Positions 26,401 through 35,521 are shown, counted from the first letter of the stretch. The stretch is DNA of 64,000 nucleotides from Candidatus Poribacteria bacterium (GCA_012270795.1 JAAXHO010000279.1:45555-109554); one strand, 5' to 3'. Notes: generated by a model not told the origin, from the letters alone. A program made the numbers and translations.

Positions 26401-27048
26401 ATGAAATTACTGAGTATCTTGACATTAATAACGCTTCTATCCGTTGTGATGGCAGCCGATATGCTATCAGCAGAGGAATACCGCGTAAGAGGCGGGAAAA
26501 CTGACGACTTTACCGACTCACAAGGACGCTTATGGCACGGCGCACAACAAACTGACCAAGCATGGGGCGGGTGGATCGCAGAAGCACCACGAACCGCTGA
26601 AGTCGCAGAACTAACTTCTGACGCACAAGCACAAGCAACAGAAGCTGGATACGACGCTGAACTCTTCTATGCAGTCAGTTGGGCACAATACCCTACTACC
26701 ATAAAATATCAACTCAAAACCGGCAACGGCACTTTCGACGTAACCTATCTTGTGGGTGAACACTGGTCACCTAACAACCGCGGTTTTGATATTATTATTG
26801 AAGATGAGATTGTAGAACCACTTTATGTGACACCAGGTCTTCACGAGATTGATATCAAGACGTATGAAACAATTGTTGTCGCTGATGGTGCACTTGACCT
26901 CGAATTTGCTGGAAATCCAGATGCCGGTACAACCGATAGAAATGCAACGTTCAGTGCCCTTGAGGTTGTTGCAAATGTTGGAACGGCTGTTGACCCAAAA
27001 GCCAAGTTAACCACAACCTGGGGAACGTTGAAAAACAATCGTCAATAA
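26401..27048 (+). CDS. Secreted malectin-like protein, second of a tandem pair
   Basis: The start at 26401 is chosen because GGAGG lies six bases upstream; an earlier in-frame ATG at 26389 overlaps that site. The 215 residues begin with a signal peptide (MKLLSILTLITLLSVVMA). The core is a clear paralogue of the preceding protein: AVSWAQYP, GTFDVTYLVGEHWSPNNRGF, IIIEDEIVEPLYVTPG and ATFSALEV are shared. The genes are about 25 bases apart and followed by a terminator, so they form one transcription unit. The N-terminal halves differ more than the cores, which suggests different ligands. Confidence 0.72.
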   Translation: MKLLSILTLITLLSVVMAADMLSAEEYRVRGGKTDDFTDSQGRLWHGAQQTDQAWGGWIAEAPRTAEVAELTSDAQAQATEAGYDAELFYAVSWAQYPTTIKYQLKTGNGTFDVTYLVGEHWSPNNRGFDIIIEDEIVEPLYVTPGLHEIDIKTYETIVVADGALDLEFAGNPDAGTTDRNATFSALEVVANVGTAVDPKAKLTTTWGTLKNNRQ

Positions 27049-27065
27049 TAGCATGGATGACAAAA

Positions 27066-27104
27066 AACGAACCGTGGTATGTTTTATACCACGGTTCGTT
27101 TTTG
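27066..27104. terminator. Bidirectional rho-independent terminator
   Basis: AACGAACCGTGGTAT and ATACCACGGTTCGTT form a perfect 15-bp stem around GTTTT, flanked by A and T runs. It lies between the convergent malectin and isochorismatase genes and can serve both. Confidence 0.9.
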
Positions 27105-27127
27105 ATAAATTTACCAATAATAAGGTA

Positions 27128-27919
27128 TTATTCCCCTTTAGGTGTCGTCAGATCACCACTCAAAATCGTAGGACACCAAAACTTCTCAATATATTCAATA
27201 ATCAACCGTGTCCCCTCCTCATGACTAACATAAGGCGGTTTGAACGGATTATACATTGCATCTGTCAGATCACGCACCAAAACACAGTTGACTCCCCAAC
27301 GAACCATCTGCTTAATCGCAAAGGAACGACCCAATACACACATATTCGTATGCACACCCATAAAAATGACATTTTCTATCCCCCTATGTGACAGCAAATT
27401 GTAGACCTCTCGTCCATTGTCACTAATAGCATCAGAATCATCAATATCAATCGCTGGATGTTGACGGTGCCACGCTTTGTAACTCTCAGTCTCACCCGTA
27501 TCCGAACCACCATCCGAAGCATCAACAGGTTGGGGCGGATCAGGTACTTCACGTTCCTGGGGCGTTGCCACACTGGGAACACCAAGCACAGACTTACGCG
27601 CAGGATGATCCTCATAAAAATCAAGTGTGTCAGAAGGGGCATGGATAATAAGCACACCACGTTCACGCGCACGATGCAATACAACATTCATCCTCGGTGC
27701 CATCACATTGACACGCTCAGTCGCACCCCATGACCAATGTTCATTCCACATATCAACAACAATAATCGCAGTTTCACTCACCTGCCAATCAACCTCTTCC
27801 TCAACAATACGCCACCCATGTCTACCAACTGTCCGCGCCACCTGCCTACGCACAGAAAGGGATAGCACCGCATCAGAAGACGTGGCAGAAAATAAACCCC
27901 GTGCTGTATCAAAAACCAT
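27128..27919 (-). CDS. Isochorismatase-family cysteine hydrolase
   Basis: The start at 27919 is chosen because GGAGGAG precedes it by seven bases; an in-frame extension to 27964 lacks a ribosome site. The 263 residues have the isochorismatase/nicotinamidase fold. TAIIVVDMWNEHWSWG holds the catalytic Asp, and VIFMGVHTNMCVLGRSFAIK the nucleophilic Cys. The expected Lys of the triad is not obvious in the motif where I would look for it. It should hydrolyse an amide or ether such as a carbamoyl or nicotinamide-like compound. Related proteins in marine genomes are unassigned. Confidence 0.85.
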   Translation of the reverse strand: MVFDTARGLFSATSSDAVLSLSVRRQVARTVGRHGWRIVEEEVDWQVSETAIIVVDMWNEHWSWGATERVNVMAPRMNVVLHRARERGVLIIHAPSDTLDFYEDHPARKSVLGVPSVATPQEREVPDPPQPVDASDGGSDTGETESYKAWHRQHPAIDIDDSDAISDNGREVYNLLSHRGIENVIFMGVHTNMCVLGRSFAIKQMVRWGVNCVLVRDLTDAMYNPFKPPYVSHEEGTRLIIEYIEKFWCPTILSGDLTTPKGE

Positions 27920-27993
27920 ATACAAACTCCTCCAATAGATGAAATTGTAACCCATAGATGTCAATTTAGCGGCTACTCAACCCATTTCCCTCT

Positions 27994-28087
27994 TGTTGGA
28001 GGGGTTTCTAACCCCGATTTGAAGAACCATTCCATTAAATCGGGGTTAGAAACCCCTCCAACAAGGCATAGGTAGCAACTTGAGTTA
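27994..28087. repeat. B stem-loop with a C-type right end
   Basis: A complete B stem-loop (27994-28064) is followed by CATAGGTAGCAACTTGAGTT, a diverged right end of the C element. The left end (TAGCGGCTACTCAACCC) is barely recognisable. Confidence 0.7.
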
Positions 28088-28108
28088 AAATAACGAAACC
28101 CTTGAATA

Positions 28109-28579
28109 TCAATCCTGTAACACTTTCCGCATGATATACGCATCTTCACCATCGCTATAATATCTCTTAAGTACACCGCAAACTTCAAATCCAAATTGTC
28201 CATAGAGGTGTTGAGCTGCACTATTATTCACTCCAACCTCAAGGTATACCATTGTCCCCGACTGCTTCCTGACAAAATCTAACGCCGATGCAAGTAAATA
28301 CCTACCAACACCTTGCTGTCTCAAATCGGGATCCACAGCAATATTCAGAATATGTGCTTCATCACAAACAAAGTTGAATACAATATATCCAAGCACTTCG
28401 TCTTTCAAACGGGCAACATAGCAAAAAGTACTCTTTTGCGGGTAACGCAACTGTCTTTCAAAAAACGATACGCGCCAAGGTTTAGGAAAGGAAGCATTTT
28501 CAATCAACATCACCTGTTCAAGGTCTTCCTGCCCCATCCGATCAAAAACGATACCTGGAAAGGGTTTCTCAATCTTCAT
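28109..28579 (-). CDS. rimI: Ribosomal-protein-alanine N-acetyltransferase
   Basis: 156 residues with the GNAT fold. MILIENASFPKPW-type residues open the domain (here VMLIENASFPKPWRVSFFER). ILNIAVDPDLRQQGVGRYLL is motif A, the acetyl-CoA-binding Q/R-x-x-G-x-G/A loop. YLEVGVNNSAAQHLYGQFGF closes the domain. This matches RimI, which acetylates the N-terminal Ala of ribosomal protein S18, or a general N-terminal acetyltransferase. Confidence 0.88.
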   Translation of the reverse strand: MKIEKPFPGIVFDRMGQEDLEQVMLIENASFPKPWRVSFFERQLRYPQKSTFCYVARLKDEVLGYIVFNFVCDEAHILNIAVDPDLRQQGVGRYLLASALDFVRKQSGTMVYLEVGVNNSAAQHLYGQFGFEVCGVLKRYYSDGEDAYIMRKVLQD

Positions 28580-28693
28580 TCGTTATATTTTAGCACAATC
28601 AAATTACCATGTCAAGCACCTCATTCAGAACCCAATCTGCCCCTCAAAACAGAAAACCCTTATCTAAACAAAACACTCAAATACAGAAGTCTT

Positions 28694-28735
28694 ATCCTGC
28701 AAATCCGATAATCCTGAAAATCCTGGTTCAGACAA
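28694..28735. repeat. Single arm of the H repeat
   Basis: Bases ending AATCCTGGTTCAGACA repeat one arm of the inverted repeat at 23131-23280. Confidence 0.55.
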
Positions 28736-28846
28736 AAAATTCGCGATTCATAAGAATTGCAATTTCACCGTTTTTCTGTTATATTTTAACAACACTGAAA
28801 CAGCACAGCATCAAAAACCTATTTCACAAGGCGAAGGAGAATTGCT

Positions 28847-30484
28847 ATGAAAGCATCAGAACTGATGGTCAAATGTTTAGAAAATGAAGACGTTAAATAC
28901 ATTTTCGGATTACCAGGTGAGGAAAATATGGATATGTTGGATGCACTCCTGGACTCCGACATCCAATTTATTCAAACCCGAGATGAACGCGGGGCCGCTT
29001 TCATGGCGGATGTCTACGGACGACTGACAGGAAAAGCAGGTGTCTGTCTTGCAACACTTGGCCCCGGCGCAATGAACCTCGTCACAGGTGTAGCTGACGC
29101 AAATATGGATAGGGCACCCCTTGTGGCTATCACAGGACAAGCAAGTTTAGATAGAATGCACAAAGAATCCCATCAATACATGGATGTTGTCTCTGTCTTC
29201 AAACCGATGACAAAATGGAATACGCTTTTGCATCTACCTGAAATCATACCAGAATCCGTTAGCAAAGCATTCAAGACCGCCACCAGCGAAAAACCGGGAG
29301 CAACACACATAGACTTTCCTGAAGACGTTGCAAAAATGCAAATAGAGGCTGAACCGATACCACACGACTTCCCAAGTGAAGCGGGACCCGTTGCAGCCTG
29401 TCTCGAACGCGCCGCACAACTCATAAATGATGCAAAACAATCAATTATCCTCGCCGGGAACGGTGTCGTCAGACAAAACGCTTCCAGAATTCTTACGCAA
29501 TTCGCAGAGATGACAAACATACCTGTCGCACACACATTTATGGGAAAGGGCAGCATTCCCTGGACACATAGACTCTCGCTTCTCACCGTCGGACTTCAGG
29601 CAAACGATTTTGTTTCATGTGGTTTCGACCGTGCAGACCTCGTCATCGCTATCGGTTACGACATCGTTGAATACCATCCGCGCCTATGGAATCCAAATCG
29701 TGACAAAAAACTGATTCACATTGACACCGAACCGAGCGAAAGCGATGCCTCCTACGTCACTGATGTGGAAATGGTCGGCAACATCAGACAGAGCCTCAAA
29801 CATTTGATGGCAGAAGAAATAGAACCAAAAGATGCTGGATATGCTTCTGATACATTGCGAAAAATCATTATTGAACAACTCATTGAACACAAAGATGATA
29901 AAGAATTTCCCATGAAACCGCAAAAGATTTTAAGCGATATCCGTTCCGTACTCAAAGATGACGATATCCTCATCTCCGATGTCGGTGCACATAAGATGTG
30001 GATTGCCAGAATGTATCCCTGCTATAAACCGAACACTTGTATTATCTCCAACGGGTTCGCATCTATGGGAATAGCAGTTCCAGGCGCGTATGTCGCAAAA
30101 CTCATCTATCCTGAACGCAAATGTATCGCAGTCTGTGGGGATGGCGGGTTCCTAATGAACTCACAAGAACTTGAAACCGCAACGAGAACGGATGTGCCCT
30201 TTGTTACACTCATCTTCAATGATGAAGCGTATGGACTCATTGAATGGAAACAGATGAACGGATTTGGAAGACCCGCAAACATTGATTTTACAAATCCAGA
30301 TTTTGTCAAATACGCTGAAGCTTTCGGGGCGAAAGGCTATCGCGTTGAAGGCAGCGACGAACTCGTTCCAATACTTATTGACGCATTCAAACAGGACGTA
30401 CCCTCAATCATTGATTGCCCAGTAAACTATGACGAAAACCTACGCCTAACAGACGCACTCGGAAAGTTAACCTGCCCAATTTAA
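28847..30484 (+). CDS. Acetolactate-synthase-like ThDP enzyme, large subunit
   Basis: 545 residues; AAGGAG precedes the ATG. FGLPGEENMDMLDALLDSD, TRDERGAAFMADVYGRLTGK (with the catalytic Glu in the neighbouring strand) and TLGPGAMNLVTGVADANMDR form the pyrimidine-binding domain. CGDGGFLMNSQELETATRTD then FNDEAYGLIEWKQ is the diphosphate-binding GDG...N motif. The protein is closest to the shorter catabolic/AlsS-like acetolactate synthases that work without a regulatory subunit, and no ilvH lies next to it. It should condense two pyruvates, or carry out a related decarboxylation; the substrate is unproved. Confidence 0.85.
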   Translation: MKASELMVKCLENEDVKYIFGLPGEENMDMLDALLDSDIQFIQTRDERGAAFMADVYGRLTGKAGVCLATLGPGAMNLVTGVADANMDRAPLVAITGQASLDRMHKESHQYMDVVSVFKPMTKWNTLLHLPEIIPESVSKAFKTATSEKPGATHIDFPEDVAKMQIEAEPIPHDFPSEAGPVAACLERAAQLINDAKQSIILAGNGVVRQNASRILTQFAEMTNIPVAHTFMGKGSIPWTHRLSLLTVGLQANDFVSCGFDRADLVIAIGYDIVEYHPRLWNPNRDKKLIHIDTEPSESDASYVTDVEMVGNIRQSLKHLMAEEIEPKDAGYASDTLRKIIIEQLIEHKDDKEFPMKPQKILSDIRSVLKDDDILISDVGAHKMWIARMYPCYKPNTCIISNGFASMGIAVPGAYVAKLIYPERKCIAVCGDGGFLMNSQELETATRTDVPFVTLIFNDEAYGLIEWKQMNGFGRPANIDFTNPDFVKYAEAFGAKGYRVEGSDELVPILIDAFKQDVPSIIDCPVNYDENLRLTDALGKLTCPI

Positions 30485-30486
30485 AG

Positions 30487-30660
30487 GTAGTAGGCACGCT
30501 CCGCGTGCCGTTTATGGTGAATTATTGAAATAATTATACACCTACTCTGTAGGAGCGGCCTTTGGTCGCGACCCGGGGAATGCCATTGGGCGAATGCGCT
30601 TGGTAGAATACGCGTGTGGTATTCTACATGATTCCCCATGATTCATACCGTTGATTTGGA
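30487..30660. repeat. E-type left end, A half and an enlarged D element
   Basis: GTAGGCACGCTCCGCGTGCC is a palindrome. It is followed by the E left end (TATGGTGAATTATTGAAATA), an A half (GTAGGAGCGGCC to GGTCGCGACC), and a D element whose loop contains a further 9-bp stem, GTAGAATAC/GTATTCTAC. Confidence 0.7.
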
Positions 30661-30710
30661 CCTACAGATGGTTATGACCCACAGAAAAAGAATCTTATTG
30701 TCATTTTGGC

Positions 30711-30787
30711 AGCACCAGCGGTGCGAAAGGTGAATAGAAACGTCAATGCAACCAGTAATCAAGCACCAGCGGTGCGAAAGGTGAATA
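30711..30787. repeat. Two 26-bp direct repeats
   Basis: AGCACCAGCGGTGCGAAAGG followed by TGAATA occurs at 30711-30736 and 30762-30787 with 25 bases between. It is not a CRISPR: only two units, no cas genes, and a third diverged single copy at 25001. Confidence 0.7.
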
Positions 30788-30864
30788 AAAAACAATACAA
30801 ACGAAAACACGAAAACTGTCTAAACTAAAGTTAATTTTAAAAGGAGGACACTTTACATAATTAA

Positions 30865-31905
30865 ATGGCATTTTCAACAATTGAATGGGATGATAACAGA
30901 ATAAAATTAATCGATCAAACCCTTCTACCCAACGAATTCAAACACATTTACTGTGATGATTTACCATCAATATGGGAAGCAATAAAATCTTTACGAGTAC
31001 GCGGCGCGCCTGCAATTGGTATCGCTGCAGCTTTAGGGACTGTCTTGGGTATATGGAATTCAGACGCAGAAACCTATGATGCTTTTGAAACTGAACTCAA
31101 ATCTGCAACTGAGTACCTCGCAACTTCACGCCCAACAGCAGTCAACCTCTTCTGGGCTCTTGATAGAATGACCCAGACAGCAGAACAGAATAAACATCTG
31201 CCGATACCCGAACTCAAACAGGCCCTGCTTACCGAAGCAGAGACAATTATTGAAGAGGATAAAGCGATGTGTCGTGCTATCGGACAACACGGTATGACGT
31301 TGCTCAATGAAAACGATACGATATTAACACACTGCAACGCAGGTGGATTAGCCACTTCCGACTACGGCACTGCCTTAGCAGTCATGTTCAGCGCACACGA
31401 AGCAGGCAAACAGATAAAGGTCTTTGCTGATGAGACGCGCCCACTGTTACAAGGCGCGCGCCTGACAACATGGGAACTCATGCAAGCAGGTATTGATGTC
31501 ACGCTCATCTGCGATAATATGGCCGCACAAGTCATGAAAGAGGGTAAAATACAGTGTGTTGTTGTCGGTGCTGACCGAATCGCTGCAAACGGAGATACCG
31601 CAAACAAAATCGGAACATATAACGTGGCTATCCTTGCTGAAGCACACGGCATCCCATTTTACGTCGCCGCACCGACATCTACATTAGATTTTGCTCTGGA
31701 AACCGGCGCAGAAATCCCTATTGAACAACGTGCCGCAGAAGAAGTTACCGAAGGTTTCGGTAAATTAACTGCCCCCAAAGGCGTAAAAGTTTATAGTCCC
31801 GCTTTTGATGTTACACCTGCTTCAATGGTCACAGCAATCATAACTGAAAAGGGGGTGGCACGACCACCATTTACTGAAAGTCTAAAGGCTATGCAGAACG
31901 CATAA
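30865..31905 (+). CDS. mtnA: S-methyl-5-thioribose-1-phosphate isomerase
   Basis: 346 residues, the normal length. Motifs are LPNEFKHIYCDD, SLRVRGAPAIGIAAALG (phosphate loop), HCNAGGLATSDYGTALAVM (catalytic Cys), VFADETRPLLQGARLT, and VVGADRIAANGDTANKIGTY (catalytic Asp). It isomerises methylthioribose-1-phosphate to the ribulose form, the step after MtnK. AGGAGG lies 17 bases upstream of the ATG, longer than usual, and a stop codon directly before the ATG excludes an earlier start. Later salvage enzymes are not in the window. Confidence 0.95.
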   Translation: MAFSTIEWDDNRIKLIDQTLLPNEFKHIYCDDLPSIWEAIKSLRVRGAPAIGIAAALGTVLGIWNSDAETYDAFETELKSATEYLATSRPTAVNLFWALDRMTQTAEQNKHLPIPELKQALLTEAETIIEEDKAMCRAIGQHGMTLLNENDTILTHCNAGGLATSDYGTALAVMFSAHEAGKQIKVFADETRPLLQGARLTTWELMQAGIDVTLICDNMAAQVMKEGKIQCVVVGADRIAANGDTANKIGTYNVAILAEAHGIPFYVAAPTSTLDFALETGAEIPIEQRAAEEVTEGFGKLTAPKGVKVYSPAFDVTPASMVTAIITEKGVARPPFTESLKAMQNA

Positions 31906-31929
31906 TACCAAATTCACGCGATTCGCCTC

Positions 31930-31989
31930 GGTAGGCGGGGAATGCTATAGAGCATTCATACCGTTGATTTGCGGTTTCCTAACCGCACC
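31930..31989. repeat. Host hairpin interrupted by a D element
   Basis: GGTAGG and GCGGTTTCCTAACCGCACC are the halves of the hairpin that is intact at 14597-14622. Bases 31936-31970 are the D mini-element, in the same position as at 7889-7924 but viewed from the other strand. Confidence 0.8.
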
Positions 31990-32038
31990 GAACTCCGATA
32001 GAACAAGGTAAATCCTGTTAATTTGGTATAATCCATTT

Positions 32039-33328
32039 TCAAGCTGCTTTCGCAATATTAGCACGCGTCCCATCAACATCAAAGCATGCATACTGATTTG
32101 TCTGCATAATCTGAGTAGCAAAATCTATTGCTTGCTTTTCTGTGAGATAGCCTTCTGCAATTTCGGCTTCAAGCGCACGCCGGATTTCATTTCGCGCTTG
32201 TATTGAGTATGCCATTGCACCGGTCGGCCATCCCGTGTCACCACCAAAAGCGAATAACTTGTTTGATGGTACCGCATGAATGCACCTTCGGAGGAAATCG
32301 CGCGAACTATAGGGGTCAATGCTCCATGCCCAGCAAAAATCTACCCAAATATTACGGTAATGCTTAGCAAGTGCTACCAACTCATCGTTGTATGGATAAG
32401 CAATGTGCATCAAAACAAACTTTGCGTCCAAATAACGTGAAAACAACGCACACATATTCCCTGCTGGAATTCGACTGACAGGCATTCGGTCATTACCAGC
32501 ATAATATCCCGTATGTATCTTGAATGGAAGATTATGTTCTATCGTAAGTTCAACACCACGTGCCCAACACCAATCACCAAGACACAGACGTGTCGCTACA
32601 TCTACATCTTTGGCTGGTTTTGTTAGCACCGTTGTGAGTGCAGCAGAGGCATCAGCATCGCTTCTCTCAATCCAGTTCAGGGTTCGGTTGTAGGCATGCT
32701 GTGATTTTACGGCAATCGCACACGGGGCATGTTTGGCAAATATTACTTCCATACTACGCTTCAATGAAGCAAGGTCTTTGACTTCAATACCTGTTTCAGC
32801 GTGGATCGCATTTGGATCAACATGTCCGCCACAGAAGGTCGCCCAAGAAAGGTCATATAAGAAAAAATCTGGTCCAGAAGTATCTGGTGTACATTGCCAA
32901 CTGAAATCATCCGTTTGAATGTGGTCAAGTTTCGCCAAGTCATGTAAGATATGATACCTTTTGCCAGGGGTACGAATGGACTTAACTTTATCTTGTGCAT
33001 GCGCAAGTGCATCACCTGTCAGTTCGTCAATATCATAAACATGTTTCGCAATGAGACGTACAGCTTCACCGTATCCTGTGAACTGTGTCGCTTCCCACGC
33101 TTCTCTAATGCCTTCAAAACGCGGTTTAATCTCTTGCGACGCATCCATCAAGTCTTGCATCGCTTGCGGGGATGCACCAGCAGTATGTAAGTCTGCAGGA
33201 ACATAATTACCAAATAGGTCCTGAAGAATATCAGGACCATTTTCAACCCAGTCGTTTTCGCGTCGCATGTGTTCATGGGTGTCTACTAAATGAATAGATT
33301 GGATGTGGTATGCTAAATCTGTTGCCAT
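32039..33328 (-). CDS. Amidohydrolase-superfamily protein
   Basis: 429 residues; AAGGAG precedes the ATG. HLVDTHEHMRRENDW provides the HxH metal ligands at the first strand. KIHTGYYAGNDRM, FVLMHIAYPYNDELVALAKH and FAFGGDTGWPTGAMAYS supply later His and Asp ligands of the TIM barrel. It resembles the amidohydrolase-2/uronate-isomerase-like branch with an extended N-terminal half. The reaction is likely hydrolytic or an isomerisation of a sugar acid. No neighbour narrows it. Confidence 0.82.
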   Translation of the reverse strand: MATDLAYHIQSIHLVDTHEHMRRENDWVENGPDILQDLFGNYVPADLHTAGASPQAMQDLMDASQEIKPRFEGIREAWEATQFTGYGEAVRLIAKHVYDIDELTGDALAHAQDKVKSIRTPGKRYHILHDLAKLDHIQTDDFSWQCTPDTSGPDFFLYDLSWATFCGGHVDPNAIHAETGIEVKDLASLKRSMEVIFAKHAPCAIAVKSQHAYNRTLNWIERSDADASAALTTVLTKPAKDVDVATRLCLGDWCWARGVELTIEHNLPFKIHTGYYAGNDRMPVSRIPAGNMCALFSRYLDAKFVLMHIAYPYNDELVALAKHYRNIWVDFCWAWSIDPYSSRDFLRRCIHAVPSNKLFAFGGDTGWPTGAMAYSIQARNEIRRALEAEIAEGYLTEKQAIDFATQIMQTNQYACFDVDGTRANIAKAA

Positions 33329-33403
33329 TAAATACTCCTTCAGTTAATCACTGGACATTACTTGTTCATACAAATTGTTAATCGGTAAAACTGGGTTTTA
33401 TTC

Positions 33404-33532
33404 ATAGACATTCAATTGTCTCAAAGCATCATTGTTGGAGAGGTTTCTAACCCGATTTCTGCTGCTTTGTATCTCAAATCGGGGCTAGAAACCTTTCCAA
33501 CAACAAGGAAACCTGACAATTGAACGCCTCTG
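33404..33532. repeat. G-type inverted-terminal-repeat element
   Basis: The ends are AGACATTCAATTGTC and GACAATTGAACGCCTCTG, with a diverged B stem-loop in the centre (GTTGGAGAGGTTTCTAACC). Confidence 0.8.
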
Positions 33533-33711
33533 ATTAAATCTTACTTGACAAATACATTACATTATGATGTACTATAGTATATCTTGAATTACATGAATGT
33601 ATTCAAAATTGATTCAATATCGTGATAATGAATATTTCATCTCAACACTGTTTTAGTTTTTCTGGATTATATGGGAAAATTGGCGTTTTGTCAAATGAAA
33701 CCTCTAATTAT

Positions 33712-33865
33712 ACCTAAGTTGCCACATAGTAGCACAATCTGCTGGATTGTGCATCTTAGCACACAAACTGGAAGTTTGTGCTACAAAAACTTCCGAGAAG
33801 CGTATTACACTCTATTGAAAACGGTGTCTTTAGGTCTAAAATCCTATAAGTAGCAACTTGGGTTA
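33712..33865. repeat. C-type inverted-terminal-repeat element
   Basis: ACCTAAGTTGCCACATAG at the left and AGTAGCAACTTGGGTTA at the right are imperfect inverted ends. Two short hairpins (GCACAATCTGCTGGATTGTG and CACAAACTGGAAGTTTGTGC) lie inside. The sequences on either side up to the flanking genes show no ORF. Confidence 0.75.
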
Positions 33866-33999
33866 ATTATGGAGAATAGTGCCTATTCTTAGGTTTATGT
33901 CAGGTTGCCGCTGTAATAAAATCGCGTTTTATGCGTATACTTTATGCGTATACTTCTTAAGGAAACTTATCAGAGCGGAGGAAACCACAGGAGCAGATA

Positions 34000-34926
34000 A
34001 TGCCTACAGGACGGATTAAGTATTACAATTTGGACAAAGGTTTCGGGTTTATTGCACAAGATAATAGTGAGGAAGATGTTTTTCTACACAGCTCGGCAAT
34101 AAAACATGCTGATTATGAGGAACTACGCGTCGGTCAGCGCGTAAAGTACAACGTCGTTGAGGGGGATAAAGGATTAGTAGCAAAAAATGTTGAAATCTTA
34201 TTAACACCAACTGAACGACGGTGGTTACGCCAAGGTAAAACTATTATCCCAAAAGGTTACTCTGGTTTCCCAGCACAATCACAAGACCCCATATATAATG
34301 CAAACGATTCCTTGGTAGATGACAAAAGAAAAGGTGATTTAGATACACAAAAAAAGATCGTTCAAGCAACACGGAAACAGGAAGAACCAGAAAAACATCC
34401 CAGCAGAGAAGTTGATTCTGATCAAAAAGAACAAACTTCAAGACAACTGAGTTTTGGGGATCTTTATATCCTAAAACAGATCAATTTTGAAACACCGATG
34501 TTTTTTGCCCTCTATAATCAGGTACAGTTACCCGCCATTGTATTGGAAACCACACTTGCTGCGTTAACACTAAACTGCAACGGAAAAGAAAAGACAATTC
34601 CGAAGTCAGACATAAAGTATTGTTATAAAGACATTGACGCAGAAAATGTAAAGACACTCCTTCAATTTAATGAAGACATCAAAGCAAAGCAACTCAAACC
34701 TGTTCTTTCACCAGAGGACGCTTATGCCATTGATGCCGAAAAAATACGTTATGCCCGAAAGGATGGGAATGCAATTAACATCACGCTACGTGAAGGTGAA
34801 ATTTTTCACGGAACAGTGGATTGGATCAGTCCTTATGAAATAAAAATGGTGTTAGAAAATGGTTCTAAGGTTGTGGTCTTCCAACATGCAATTTATGAGT
34901 TTTCTGTCATAGATGAGGGGGAATAA
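34000..34926 (+). CDS. Cold-shock-domain protein with C-terminal Sm/Hfq-like domain(s)
   Basis: 308 residues. Residues 1-67 are a cold-shock OB fold with RNP1 (KGFGFIAQD) and RNP2 (EDVFLHSSA), so single-stranded RNA binding is expected. A charged, probably disordered linker runs to about 150. The last 60 residues (NAINITLREGEIFHGTVDWI, then SPYEIKMVLENGSKVVVFQH and AIYEFSVI) follow the Hfq Sm1/Sm2 pattern, including a KHAI-like QHAI strand. A second, weaker Sm-like segment lies at about 150-205 (FFALYNQVQLPAIVLETTLA). Chaining a CSD to Sm folds suggests a dedicated RNA chaperone. It is followed directly by the YkgJ-type gene. The CSD is certain; the Sm part is by motif reading. Confidence 0.85.
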   Translation: MPTGRIKYYNLDKGFGFIAQDNSEEDVFLHSSAIKHADYEELRVGQRVKYNVVEGDKGLVAKNVEILLTPTERRWLRQGKTIIPKGYSGFPAQSQDPIYNANDSLVDDKRKGDLDTQKKIVQATRKQEEPEKHPSREVDSDQKEQTSRQLSFGDLYILKQINFETPMFFALYNQVQLPAIVLETTLAALTLNCNGKEKTIPKSDIKYCYKDIDAENVKTLLQFNEDIKAKQLKPVLSPEDAYAIDAEKIRYARKDGNAINITLREGEIFHGTVDWISPYEIKMVLENGSKVVVFQHAIYEFSVIDEGE

Positions 34927-34927
34927 A

Positions 34928-35521
34928 ATGACGACTTCAGAAGAAAACATAATAAATACATATCAAGAACTTGTGGATGAGATTGACAAAGATATTGAGC
35001 GAATCCGTTCGGAATATGGTGGGGGCCCTTGTCCCTCTAACTGTTTCCAATGTTGTCTAAACACCTCAACAATCCCTATCAGTGAAGTCGAAGCGCGCGA
35101 CTTGAAAAAGGGGCTGGACCTACTACCGAAAGAAATCCGAAAACATATCCGACAAAAAGCATTAAAGACAATAAACGTCTTGAAAGCAAAAGGATTTACA
35201 CCTGAAAATATGACAAAAGATGCGGGCATGCAAGCGATTGACGTTGTAAAAGGAAAGTCCTTTGGTGAATGTCCAATGCTCATCGGGGGTGTTTGTTCAG
35301 TCTATGAACACCGACCCGTAATTTGCAGAGTCTGGGGCTATCCGATTGACAATGGAAATGAATTGGCTTGCTGTAAAAAAACCTTCATCGGTCAACGAAG
35401 AAACTACAAACCTCTCAATTATGCAGATTATTGGAAAAGATGTAAAACGCTGAGTGAAGCACTCGGTGCTGAACAAAAAACTCCGAATTGCTATCTGGTT
35501 GTTAAACTGATTGAGGAATAA
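34928..35521 (+). CDS. YkgJ-type cysteine-cluster protein
   Basis: The start at 34928 is preferred: GAGGGGG stands just upstream and the preceding gene ends at 34926. The 197 residues show GPCPSNCFQCC (C-x3-C-x2-CC) and CPMLIGGVCSVYEHRPVICR with VWGYP, the Cys pattern of the YkgJ/UPF0153 family. Members bind a metal ion or Fe-S cluster through these cysteines, and their function is not established. It is co-transcribed with the cold-shock/Sm fusion, so a role in RNA modification or metal delivery to it is possible but speculative. Confidence 0.85.
   Translation: MTTSEENIINTYQELVDEIDKDIERIRSEYGGGPCPSNCFQCCLNTSTIPISEVEARDLKKGLDLLPKEIRKHIRQKALKTINVLKAKGFTPENMTKDAGMQAIDVVKGKSFGECPMLIGGVCSVYEHRPVICRVWGYPIDNGNELACCKKTFIGQRRNYKPLNYADYWKRCKTLSEALGAEQKTPNCYLVVKLIEE

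Noticed and set aside
30711..30787. Two 26-base repeats with a 25-base gap, like a minimal CRISPR
   Set aside because: Only two units, no cas genes or leader, and a diverged single copy at 25001 shows it is a dispersed repeat.
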